DNA from: RZZS01 sp964491785
GTDB lineage: Bacteria; Pseudomonadota; Alphaproteobacteria; Micavibrionales; Micavibrionaceae
Direction of reading: 5' to 3'
Assembly: GCA_964491785.1 (NCBI GenBank)
Contig: CAZBGS010000005.1
Coordinates: 122,604-186,603 of the forward strand
Length of the DNA stretch: 64,000 nucleotides
Both the position numbers and the translations under genes were made by a program. Below the pieces are notes generated by a model that worked only from the letters and a program-made list of their open reading frames with translations, was not told the DNA's origin and searched no databases. Below, piece after piece: positions 43,790-51,756 of this stretch. Every line of letters begins with the position of its first letter. Positions within the stretch are counted from its first letter, which is position 1.

Positions 43790-45484
43790 ATGTTCTGGTT
43801 CAACAAGATAAAAATTGCTCACAGATTATCCATTCTAAGTTTGATACTTGTACTTTCCCTCTTCGGGATCTCCGCTTTTTTCCTGAACATGTACAAAAAC
43901 GACATGCTGGAACAAAACAAGGCGAGACTTCAGCATATAGTCCAGCTTGCTGAAGGAACGATCCAGCACTACTATAGCCTCTCCCAGAAAGATCCCGACA
44001 TAACTCCGATTCAGGCGCAGGAAATGGCCAGAAACGCATTAAGGGATCTGCGCTATGGCGATAATGACTACATTTTCGTCTATAAAGAAGACGGCACCAA
44101 TATGGTTACCGGCACCAATACCAAGCTGGAAGGCCAAAATCTTCTGGGGATGAAGGACGAAAACGGCGTGCTGGTTATCAAAAGCCTGATTGATAACGCC
44201 AGGCGCGGACAAAATGAATTTCTTTTCTATAGCTGGCCGAGAGGCTCCAGCGAAAAAACCTTCCCTAAAGTGAGCTATAGCGCGTATTTCGAGCCATGGG
44301 ACTGGATGGTAGGTTCAGGCGTATATATCGATGAACTCGATGAGAAATTCATGACCGCCCTGACAAACGTGGCCATCATCGGCTTCAGCATCCTGCTGAT
44401 TGCTGTCGCTATCTCAGTTGCCATAGCGATGTCGATCTCGAGACCGCTTGACGAACTCACTGGCAACATGGAAAAACTTGCCAGAAACGACTTTAACTTC
44501 CAGGTAAAATTCACCGAATTTAAAGACGAGATCGGCAAACTGGCAAGGGCACTTTCCGTGTTCCTCGAAAGCGCTAAAGAAATCGAACGTCTGAAAGCCG
44601 AACAGGCCGAAGCCGAGAAGCGTCAGGCTGAAGAGAAAAGAAAAGCCATGAACGAGATGGCGAACATCTTCGAAAGCAAGGTCGGTACAATAGTAAACAT
44701 TGTCGGTAAGGCCGCACAGGATATGCAGGCCATGGCCGCCCAGCTCTCGGCCGGGATTGAGGAAACCTCGCACCAGAGTGCCGCTGTCGCCAGTGCCTCC
44801 GAGCAGGCTTCCAGCAATGTCCAGACCGTAGCTGCCGCCGCAGAGGAACTTTCGGCTGCCATCAAAGACATTTCCCAGAACGTAACCGATACTGCCACTA
44901 CCGCAGGCCAGTGCTCAAACGCGGCAGGCCAGTCCAAAGAAAAGCTGGACGACCTGCAAACTGCCGTAAGCAGGATAGACAACGTCCTTCAGGCGATCAT
45001 CGAGGTAGCCGAGCAAACCAATCTGCTTGCCCTCAACGCCACGATTGAGGCCGCAAGGGCTGGCGATGCCGGCAAGGGCTTTGCCGTGGTTGCCAATGAA
45101 GTCAAATCTCTGGCTACCAAAACCCACAGCATGACTGAAGAAATCAGTCAGCTTATCGATAGCATCAAGCACAGTTCCGCAGCGACGATCCATTCCGTGG
45201 ATGACATAATGAAAAGGATCGAAGCCGTCACTGAAAAAACAGCCAGTATTGCCGCCGCAATCGAAGAGCAAAACAACTCCACTCTCGAAATCAGCCGCAA
45301 TATCCATGAAGCCGCTCAGGGAACCAGTGAGGTCTCCAGCAACGTGGTTGGTATCCAGCAGGCCGCAAACGAGAGCGCCGGCGCTACGGCTTCGCTGAAA
45401 GAAAGCTCGAACAATCTGGCAGTACAAGCGCAGGAACTGCAAAAAGCCGTAGACAGCTTTATCAGCGAAGTAAGAGCGGCCTGA
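43790..45484 (+). CDS. Methyl-accepting chemotaxis protein with periplasmic Cache domain
   Basis: A 564-residue chemoreceptor. Layout: N-terminal membrane helix (~12-31), a single Cache-type sensor domain in the periplasm (~35-185; NDYIFVYKEDGTNMVTGTNTKLEG, SYSAYFEPWDWMVGSGVYIDE), second membrane helix (~192-212), HAMP (~213-270), and the MCP signalling domain with hairpin tip EQTNLLALNATIEAARAG. Such single Cache domains often bind small carboxylates. It would signal through the CheA/CheW encoded at 1.4-4.7 kb. No CheR-docking pentapeptide at the C-terminus. A strong terminator follows. Confidence 0.92.
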   Translation: MFWFNKIKIAHRLSILSLILVLSLFGISAFFLNMYKNDMLEQNKARLQHIVQLAEGTIQHYYSLSQKDPDITPIQAQEMARNALRDLRYGDNDYIFVYKEDGTNMVTGTNTKLEGQNLLGMKDENGVLVIKSLIDNARRGQNEFLFYSWPRGSSEKTFPKVSYSAYFEPWDWMVGSGVYIDELDEKFMTALTNVAIIGFSILLIAVAISVAIAMSISRPLDELTGNMEKLARNDFNFQVKFTEFKDEIGKLARALSVFLESAKEIERLKAEQAEAEKRQAEEKRKAMNEMANIFESKVGTIVNIVGKAAQDMQAMAAQLSAGIEETSHQSAAVASASEQASSNVQTVAAAAEELSAAIKDISQNVTDTATTAGQCSNAAGQSKEKLDDLQTAVSRIDNVLQAIIEVAEQTNLLALNATIEAARAGDAGKGFAVVANEVKSLATKTHSMTEEISQLIDSIKHSSAATIHSVDDIMKRIEAVTEKTASIAAAIEEQNNSTLEISRNIHEAAQGTSEVSSNVVGIQQAANESAGATASLKESSNNLAVQAQELQKAVDSFISEVRAA

Positions 45485-45514
45485 TCCTTGCGCCTTTAAT
45501 TGTAAAAATACAAT

Positions 45515-45541
45515 AAGCGGCCTTAAGTGGCCGCTTTTTTT
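45515..45541 (+). terminator. Rho-independent terminator after the chemoreceptor gene
   Basis: AAGCGGCC (45515-45522) pairs perfectly with GGCCGCTT (45529-45536), loop TTAAGT, then a run of Ts. Confidence 0.92.
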
Positions 45542-45576
45542 ATGTTAGGATTTATCAAACGCCAAAGGTACCGGCC

Positions 45577-46650
45577 ATGAGCAAATCAAATGGATTTACC
45601 CTGATAGAAGTTGCGATAGTACTCGTGATTGCCGGACTGCTGTTTGGCACCGCCTCGTCCCTGCTGCTTCTTTACATGAATCAGGCTCAAGTAAAAACCA
45701 CTCGCCAGCGCACTGCCGCCATCGACGAGGCTCTTCAACTTTTTCTCAACTTAAATGGCCGTTACCCATGCCCGGCCTCGATTGAGGCATCGTCCGACAC
45801 TGCGGATTTCGGCGTAGAGGTAGCCAGCGGTTTTCCTGTCGGCAGCCCGAAATGCAGCGATTTATCCGGAACTATCAACGGCACCAGGGAAGCGCCCGGA
45901 ATTTTAAGGAATTTCGGCGTCCGCATCGGCGCCGTTCCGGTAAGGACGCTTAACCTTCCTGACGAGTTTATCGCCGATGCCTGGGGCCGAAGATTTACTT
46001 TTGCAATGACTGAGAGGCTTGCATCAAGCGGTACCTATGACCGGGATGAAGGCGATATAGATATCATAGACAGCAATGGAAACTACATAGTCAATCCTTC
46101 CCGCGACCCTGCGGCAGGCCTTGCCCATTACGTTATTGTCAGCCACGGCAAAAACGGTAGCGGCGGCACTCCGATAGGAGGGGGAAATAGTACCTTTCCT
46201 TGCGTTGCCGCCGATCTGGAAGGTGAAAACTGCAACAATGACGCTATTTTCAGAAAAACCATGCTCTTTTCAACTGGCACCAGCAGCATGGATGATTACA
46301 TTGGCTTCAGGGCAACCACTGCGTTCGGAGGAGAGATACCGCCAGGGGCGGTTATGGCTTTTAACCTGCACAGCTGCCCCACCGGATGGGTTGAGTATTC
46401 GGCCGCATCGGGAAGGATCATCGTTGGTGTTGGCAATAATGGTGATGGCATCGATTACACCCTGGGGCAAGCAGAAGGTAAAGCCATAACCAGACCGGAT
46501 GAAGATGAAGTCGGCATCCGCTTTACACCAACCGGAGTTGATTTTCCCTCGCTTCCCGTCGGCGCAACAAATCTTGCGATACCCGGCGCCCACAGTGATC
46601 ACGAAAACAGGCCGCCGGTTCTGGCATTAAGATACTGTATGAAAACATAA
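45577..46650 (+). CDS. Pseudopilin with phage tail-collar-like C-terminal domain
   Basis: A 357-residue prepilin-like protein. Seen: class III leader NG|FTLIE, with cleavage after Gly6 and Glu at +5, followed by the hydrophobic helix (VAIVLVIAGLLFGTASSLLLLY). A globular region (~30-250) begins with a block NLNGRYPCPASIEA shared with the next gene. The C-terminal ~105 residues (from about 253: IPPGAVMAFNLHSCPTGW, GRIIVGVG, then NRPPVLALRYC) match the pattern of phage tail fibre/collar tips, which bind surfaces. No phage genes are nearby, so this looks like a pilin-borne adhesin. Ribosome site AAAGG. Pilus assembly genes are not in the window. Confidence 0.75.
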   Translation: MSKSNGFTLIEVAIVLVIAGLLFGTASSLLLLYMNQAQVKTTRQRTAAIDEALQLFLNLNGRYPCPASIEASSDTADFGVEVASGFPVGSPKCSDLSGTINGTREAPGILRNFGVRIGAVPVRTLNLPDEFIADAWGRRFTFAMTERLASSGTYDRDEGDIDIIDSNGNYIVNPSRDPAAGLAHYVIVSHGKNGSGGTPIGGGNSTFPCVAADLEGENCNNDAIFRKTMLFSTGTSSMDDYIGFRATTAFGGEIPPGAVMAFNLHSCPTGWVEYSAASGRIIVGVGNNGDGIDYTLGQAEGKAITRPDEDEVGIRFTPTGVDFPSLPVGATNLAIPGAHSDHENRPPVLALRYCMKT

Positions 46651-46699
46651 TTTTATCACGTCTTACTTGAGCTGTATTGAAACATTTCAAGGGGTAAGA

Positions 46700-48190
46700 A
46701 TGCAAAAAAATTTAAATACAATAGCTAAAAAACAATCGGGAATAACCCTTATTTCCATGGCCATTTTTATAGTGGTAACCGGCATTGTTATCACTGTAGG
46801 AATCAGGCTCTATAACACCTGGAATGGATATCAGGCGCAGACAATTACGGTTGAAGGTCTGGAAAAAATACAATCTGCACTACACACCTTTCTGCTTGAG
46901 AATGGCCGTTACCCTTGTCCGGCACCGCTCGACGCCCCTCTTGATTCCACACGGTTTGGCGTTGAAGCCAATTGCACCACAGGCGCGGCAGTTGCCGCCG
47001 GAACATTTCAAAGCCAGGGCAGGAACGGTCGTCTGGTGAGAACCGGATCCGTTCCTGTTCGCAATTTGGGCATAGATGACGAGTACATCGCCGATGGCTA
47101 CCGCCACAGATACATTTATTCAGTCACCGAAGCTTACGCCGATCATCTGAACCCTGTTCCCGAGGGTGATAGCGGCGCAATTTTCGTGAGGGACTCTAAC
47201 AACAACCCATCGACCTCCACGGACGGTAACCTCGTCCAGCTCGTCTACAGCATGGGTTGGGACAAAAACGGGGCTTACAGCATCAACGGCGCACTGCAGC
47301 AACCCTGCAACAACGCCCTGGCATCCGGCGAGAATTGCGATTTTTTTAATAATGCTTTGTTTATCAATACCATCAACAAATCCTCAAAAACCGATGATCC
47401 CTTCGTAACAAGGGTCTCGTACCGGCCATCCAAAACCATAGTATCTTGCGTTGAAACCTCTCCCGTTCCCCCAAGAGATGTCGTATTCCTCGTCGACACC
47501 AGCGGCAGCATGAATGAACCCGTGGCCAACTGCCCAGCATCTATCGGCTCTCCCTGCCGGCGTATCGACATAGCGCACTGGGCGATGCGACGTTTAGTCC
47601 CCGCCAGAATCAAGGCCAACAGCAGAATAACCGGCGATCAGGCAGTAGCCGGGACGACAGCCCTGACAGGATTCGCTCCAGGGACAGACGGGGGAAGCAC
47701 CTCGGCTTATCTTGTCGAAACCAGACTTGGCAATATAATCATTGACGACCCTCAGGCCCCGGGATATCAGGAACCGGATTTCGAACAGCTGACCTCCAAC
47801 CTTGAAGACAAACTCAAGACGATGTGCGGCCACGGTGCCACGCCCCTTGGCGTACACCTGGATGCCCTGGCCAAAAGGCTCCAGGATGGCGACGATATTC
47901 AGCCGAAGAAGATCATCGTTGTCTCTGACGGTCAGAGCAACCGGGGCGAAACCCCTCTCTCGGTAGCAAATAAAATTATTAACAACTACCAGTACAAGAA
48001 CCTGCAAATAGATATTATCGATGTTACCGGAGAGAACGCCAATATGCAGGCCGTGACAGATCTTACCGGGGGGGCATACTATAATCCGGAAAGCGCAGAT
48101 GAGTTCCTTCAGGCTTTATACAACGCTTCCGGTGTCTGCGGCCCTCTCGACAATCTCGACGAACCTGAAGACAATTTATATTGTCAGTAA
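46700..48190 (+). CDS. Pseudopilin-von Willebrand A fusion (candidate tip pilin)
   Basis: A 496-residue prepilin-like protein starting at the ATG after AAGGGGTAAGA. Seen: leader-like KKQSG|ITLIS, then the hydrophobic helix; Ser stands at +5 instead of Glu, a trait of tip minor pseudopilins such as GspK. A region (~60-245) shares ENGRYPCPAPLDA and overall plan with the upstream gene. A von Willebrand A domain follows (~258-480) with a full MIDAS: D266-x-S268-x-S270 in VDTSGSM, Thr in HGATPLG and Asp in VVSDGQSN. Several Cys pairs suit the periplasm. It starts 49 bp after the collar pilin; the two likely act together. Family of the pilin part beyond the leader is not recognised. Confidence 0.75.
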   Translation: MQKNLNTIAKKQSGITLISMAIFIVVTGIVITVGIRLYNTWNGYQAQTITVEGLEKIQSALHTFLLENGRYPCPAPLDAPLDSTRFGVEANCTTGAAVAAGTFQSQGRNGRLVRTGSVPVRNLGIDDEYIADGYRHRYIYSVTEAYADHLNPVPEGDSGAIFVRDSNNNPSTSTDGNLVQLVYSMGWDKNGAYSINGALQQPCNNALASGENCDFFNNALFINTINKSSKTDDPFVTRVSYRPSKTIVSCVETSPVPPRDVVFLVDTSGSMNEPVANCPASIGSPCRRIDIAHWAMRRLVPARIKANSRITGDQAVAGTTALTGFAPGTDGGSTSAYLVETRLGNIIIDDPQAPGYQEPDFEQLTSNLEDKLKTMCGHGATPLGVHLDALAKRLQDGDDIQPKKIIVVSDGQSNRGETPLSVANKIINNYQYKNLQIDIIDVTGENANMQAVTDLTGGAYYNPESADEFLQALYNASGVCGPLDNLDEPEDNLYCQ

Positions 48191-48226
48191 TTAGAGCACC
48201 GGACTATCAGGTTGAATCATTTCATG

Positions 48227-48281
48227 CCCGCAGATCAGCGCGCCTTCTGGCGCGCCGCGGGTATGACGGATACGAGAGTGT
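48227..48281. repeat. Dispersed palindromic repeat, copy B
   Basis: CCCGC (48227-48231) and GCGGG (48257-48261) flank the hairpin GCGCGCC-TTCT-GGCGCGC (48238-48255). This 55-bp stretch matches copy A (17517-17571, opposite strand) at 49 of 55 positions, including the trailing ATACG-GAGTGT segment. It lies between the convergent VWA-pilin and rplQ genes, as copy A lies between convergent lctP and ldh. The rest of the 135-bp gap has no other feature. Confidence 0.75.
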
Positions 48282-48325
48282 AATAAATACGGGTTAGGTG
48301 ACTATAGAATTGAGGCGCGGGCCTA

Positions 48326-48775
48326 TTACCCGGCAACCGCCTTCTTTTCGGCTTCACTGTCGGCGAAGTCGTCATCATTGAATTGCGTTGGGCCGGAATC
48401 CAGACCCTTTGCTGAAACATCGCGGTCGACGAGTTCGATTACCGCCATCGGCGCGGCATCGCCATAGCGGAAGCCGGCCTTGAGTACGCGGGTATAACCG
48501 CCGTTGCGCTCTTTGTAACGCTCTGCAAGAACGTCGAACAGCTTGGCTACCTGCTTCTCGTCGCGAACGATCGAAATAGCGCGGCGGCGATTGGCCAGTC
48601 CGCCTTTTTTCGCAAGGGTGATGACCTTGTCGGCAAAAGGCTTCAGTTCCTTGGCTTTCGGAAGCGTCGTAATGATCTGTTCGTGCTTGATCAGCGCTGC
48701 CGCCATATTCGCCAGCATGGCTTTCCTGTGCTGCGACCTGCGGTTAAGCTTGCGTTGTTTGATACCGTGTCTCAT
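48326..48775 (-). CDS. rplQ: 50S ribosomal protein L17
   Basis: Large-subunit protein at the exit-tunnel region. 149 residues: the L17 core (MRHGIKQRKLNRRSQHRKAM, then ITTLPKAKELKPFADKVITLA) spans ~1-118; a ~30-residue acidic/polar tail is added, longer than in E. coli (127 in all). Last gene of the rpsM-rpsK-rpoA-rplQ group, after a 116-bp gap from rpoA. Confidence 0.97.
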   Translation of the reverse strand: MRHGIKQRKLNRRSQHRKAMLANMAAALIKHEQIITTLPKAKELKPFADKVITLAKKGGLANRRRAISIVRDEKQVAKLFDVLAERYKERNGGYTRVLKAGFRYGDAAPMAVIELVDRDVSAKGLDSGPTQFNDDDFADSEAEKKAVAG

Positions 48776-48891
48776 CGGCCTTCTCCTTTTTCAGTTCATC
48801 TGCGGACTCGATAACATCTCGAGATCCATTGCGATTCCCGCTGGCATCCATTTCGAATAGAAAGCGGGTTCGGGCACCATGCCCATATTCG

Positions 48892-49914
48892 TCAGAACGG
48901 CTCGTCAACCTTCTTCGCCAGTTCCTCGATATTCTCCGGCGGCCAGCCTTCGACCTGCATACCGAGATGCAAGCCCATGCTCGAAAGCACTTCCTTGATC
49001 TCGTTCAGCGACTTGCGCCCGAAGTTCGGAGTACGCAGCATGTCGCTTTCCGTGCGCTGCACAAGATCGCCGATATAGACGATATTGTCGTTCTTGAGGC
49101 AGTTTGCCGAACGCACCGAAAGTTCGAGTTCGTCCACCTTGCGCAGCAGGTTCTTGTTGAACGGCAGTTCGTCCTTGTCTTCGCTTTCGCCTGCCTCTTT
49201 GGGCTCTTCGAAATTGATGAAGACCTGAAGCTGATCCTGGAGGATGCGCGCGGCATAAGCGACCGCGTCTTCCGGCGAAATGACCCCGTTGGTCTCGACA
49301 TGAACCGTCAGCTTGTCGTAGTCGGTAATCTGTCCGACCCGGGTGTCTTCGACCTCATAGGAAACTTTGCGAACCGGCGAGAAAACGCTGTCAACCGGGA
49401 TAAGCCCTACCGGAGCTTCTTCCGGACGGTTCTGCGCAGCGGGGCGGTAACCCTTGCCGGTATTGACCGTCATTTCCATGTTAAATCTTGCGCCCTTGTC
49501 CAGGGTGCAGATCACCAGATCTGGGTTCATGATTTCGATATCGGCGCCAGCCTCGATCATCCCTGCGGTGACCTCGCAAGGGCCTTCCGCGGAAAGCCTC
49601 ATGCGCTTCGGGCCTTCCGAGTGCATCCGCACTGCGATGGCCTTGATGTTGAGGATGATATCGGTAACGTCTTCACGAACGCCCTCTATCGAGGAAAATT
49701 CATGCAGAACGCCATCGATCTGAACGGCCGTGACCGCCGCTCCCTGCAGCGAGGAAAGAAGTACGCGGCGCAGGGCGTTGCCAAGAGTAAGGCCGAAACC
49801 TCTCTCCAGCGGCTCGGCCACCACGACGCCTTCGGTCTTCGCGTCTTTACCGTGCTTGATATCGATTTTTGAAGGTTTGATCAGTTCCAGCCAGTTCTTC
49901 TGTATCAAGGCCAT
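48892..49914 (-). CDS. rpoA: DNA-directed RNA polymerase, alpha subunit
   Basis: Scaffold subunit of RNA polymerase; its C-terminal domain contacts activators and UP elements. 340 residues: N-terminal dimerisation domain (GFGLTLGNALRRVLLSSLQGAAV, ~30-60), acidic linker (~240-265), and alpha-CTD (VDELELSVRSANCLKNDNIVYIGDL, FGRKSLNEIKEVLSSMGLHLG). Normal length for Alphaproteobacteria. Ribosome site AAGGAGAA. Codirectional with rpsK. Confidence 0.98.
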   Translation of the reverse strand: MALIQKNWLELIKPSKIDIKHGKDAKTEGVVVAEPLERGFGLTLGNALRRVLLSSLQGAAVTAVQIDGVLHEFSSIEGVREDVTDIILNIKAIAVRMHSEGPKRMRLSAEGPCEVTAGMIEAGADIEIMNPDLVICTLDKGARFNMEMTVNTGKGYRPAAQNRPEEAPVGLIPVDSVFSPVRKVSYEVEDTRVGQITDYDKLTVHVETNGVISPEDAVAYAARILQDQLQVFINFEEPKEAGESEDKDELPFNKNLLRKVDELELSVRSANCLKNDNIVYIGDLVQRTESDMLRTPNFGRKSLNEIKEVLSSMGLHLGMQVEGWPPENIEELAKKVDEPF

Positions 49915-49972
49915 TCTCCTTCTTGTTTTGCCTTCCGGATAAGCCGGAGCTTTGCATCTGTTATTAAAAAAA

Positions 49973-50383
49973 TTAAACGCGGCGGCGCTTGCGCGGGCGG
50001 CAACCGTTGTGCGGTATCGGCGTCACATCGCGGATCGCCCGGATGTGGAAACCTATCGCCGACAATGCGCGCAGTGCCGATTCCCTGCCTGAGCCCGGGC
50101 CCTTGACATTGACGTCAAGCTCTCTCATGCCATGTTCCTGAGCCTTGCGTCCGGCATCCTCTGCCGCCATCTGGGCGGCGAAGGGAGTTGACTTGCGCGA
50201 ACCCTTGAACCCCATCGTGCCAGCCGAAGACCAGGCGACGACATTACCCTGGACATCCGAAATAGTGATCAGGGTATTGTTGAAGGTCGAATTAACATTG
50301 GCAACGCCGGTGGTAATATTTTTACGTTCCTTGCGTTTTGTGCGGGCGGCGCCTTTCGCCGTTGCTGCTTTTGCTTTAGCCAT
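49973..50383 (-). CDS. rpsK: 30S ribosomal protein S11
   Basis: Platform protein of the small subunit, near the Shine-Dalgarno helix. 136 residues: a basic Ala-rich extension (~1-20), then the S11 core (NVNSTFNNTLITISDVQGNVVAWSS, DVTPIPHNGCRPRKRRRV at the end). Slightly longer N-terminus than E. coli. Follows rpsM by 13 bp. Confidence 0.98.
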   Translation of the reverse strand: MAKAKAATAKGAARTKRKERKNITTGVANVNSTFNNTLITISDVQGNVVAWSSAGTMGFKGSRKSTPFAAQMAAEDAGRKAQEHGMRELDVNVKGPGSGRESALRALSAIGFHIRAIRDVTPIPHNGCRPRKRRRV

Positions 50384-50396
50384 ATCTCACCATCCC

Positions 50397-50780
50397 TTAC
50401 TTCTTGGGTGCCTGTTTCTTGCCGGCGATCGGTTTCGCCGGGCCTTTGCGCGTGCGTGCGTTGGTTCTGGTGTTCTGACCGCGAACCGGCAGCCCCTTGC
50501 GGTGACGCAGACCTCGATAGCATGCCATATCCATCAGGCGCTTGATGTTCGTCGATACTTCCCGGCGAAGATCCCCCTCAATGGTATAGCCACCGGACTC
50601 GATCTCCGCCCGCACCCTGTTCAGGGTGTCCTCAGGCAGTTGCCCCATGCGGGACTGAACATCTATGCCGAGTTTTTCGCAAATCTTGAAAGCCGTGGTG
50701 CGCCCGATACCATGAATATACGTAAGCGCTATAGGTACCCGTTTCTTATCGGGAACGTTAACACCTGCAATACGTGCCAA
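50397..50780 (-). CDS. rpsM: 30S ribosomal protein S13
   Basis: Head protein of the small subunit, contacts tRNA and the L5 bridge. 127 residues with RIAGVNVPDKKRVPIALTYIHGIG, an H2TH-type core and the basic tail RGLPVRGQNTRTNARTRKGPAK. First gene of a separate group: a ~200-bp gap with a hairpin precedes it, so it probably has its own promoter. No sign of rpmJ upstream. Confidence 0.98.
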   Translation of the reverse strand: MARIAGVNVPDKKRVPIALTYIHGIGRTTAFKICEKLGIDVQSRMGQLPEDTLNRVRAEIESGGYTIEGDLRREVSTNIKRLMDMACYRGLRHRKGLPVRGQNTRTNARTRKGPAKPIAGKKQAPKK

Positions 50781-50809
50781 TTTAAGCTCCTTGTAAGTTG
50801 ATTTCCAAC

Positions 50810-50846
50810 CGAACCGTAAAACTTTCTCTCCGAAAGCGCCGGTTCG
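50810..50846 (-). promoter_or_regulatory. Leader hairpin upstream of rpsM
   Basis: CGAACCG (50810-50816) and CGGTTCG (50840-50846) pair over seven bases around an inner CTTTC/GAAAG stem, 30 bp before the rpsM start. It could be a site for ribosomal-protein feedback (S4 regulates this group in E. coli) or simply a leader structure; the match to any known element is not established. Confidence 0.4.
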
Positions 50847-50987
50847 TATACCAAACTAAATGCCCCCTCATACGGGCGCACGAATGTAAAACCAGACTCT
50901 GCCTGATTTAAGATGGGCGCATTATATGAGTTGAAATCAAAACGTCAACTGTTTTGTATTCTATAAAGAAAATTTATGAAATAGCCA

Positions 50988-51701
50988 TCATTGAGAAGGC
51001 GACAATGCGGCTGTCCGGGAGGATACGGGAAGATCGTTATTGGTTTTTGCCTGCTTGCATTTATCAGCCCCCATATAATTCCCGTTCATATCGGACATCC
51101 CTTCGATAGTCCGCAAGGAAAAACCGATATTAGTAGAAACCACCTCTTCCGTATCCGCAAGCACAAGATTGACAGTATTGATTGATGAGCCATCCGGGCC
51201 CAGTTCCGCGATCTCCTCGATATTCAGGTCACTGACGAAAAACCTTCCCTGCTCTTCCAGAAGAAGTACCGCGTGCTTCGGGAAATCTTTCTGATATCCG
51301 TCATACTTGAAGCTTCCCGCCAGATAATGGACGCTCTCTGGCTTCATGCCCGCATATACGGAAAGCGCACCAACGACCCTTGCATGATCCTCGCAATCGC
51401 CGTAACTGAAATCATTGAGCAGATCTTCAATAGGCGTGAACACATCGTTTCCGGTACTATAGCGCATATTGGCCTGCACAAAGTTGTGTATCATTCCAAA
51501 TTTTTCAACATTATTATGGATGTTTGACACATCTTTGACAAAATCCCTGACCTTCTTCGGCAACTCATCGACATCGGGAAGCTTGAAAGCTTCCCTTACC
51601 TTCTCGAATTTTCTTCCGTGAAGTATAGTATCAAGAAAGTTCGGACTCCTGTAATTCAGGCCCGTGGCAGCCTCAATAAAAGAAACAGTGAGATTGGGCA
51701 T
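50988..51701 (-). CDS. Transglutaminase-like cysteine proteinase family protein (BTLCP-like)
   Basis: A 237-residue protein of the bacterial transglutaminase-like superfamily. Seen: the catalytic Cys in FSYGDCEDHARVVGALSVYAG, His in FPKHAVLLLEEQG and the following Asp in RFFVSDLN, in the right order and spacing for a C-H-D triad. No signal peptide or membrane segment, so it would act in the cytoplasm or leave by an unusual route; relatives tend to be exported. It sits between adk and rpsM, inside the ribosomal cluster, where no gene is normally found. Codons look more AT-rich than in its neighbours, suggesting insertion. Function unknown. Confidence 0.72.
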   Translation of the reverse strand: MPNLTVSFIEAATGLNYRSPNFLDTILHGRKFEKVREAFKLPDVDELPKKVRDFVKDVSNIHNNVEKFGMIHNFVQANMRYSTGNDVFTPIEDLLNDFSYGDCEDHARVVGALSVYAGMKPESVHYLAGSFKYDGYQKDFPKHAVLLLEEQGRFFVSDLNIEEIAELGPDGSSINTVNLVLADTEEVVSTNIGFSLRTIEGMSDMNGNYMGADKCKQAKTNNDLPVSSRTAALSPSQ

Positions 51702-51756
51702 TAAATACCTCGCTCACTACTTTAATTTAAAAGTTTTAAAATTTTCTGAAAGGCAA

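Noticed and set aside
46330..46650. Prophage remnant
   Set aside because: The tail-collar-like sequence is in frame within a pseudopilin gene and no other phage gene is present.
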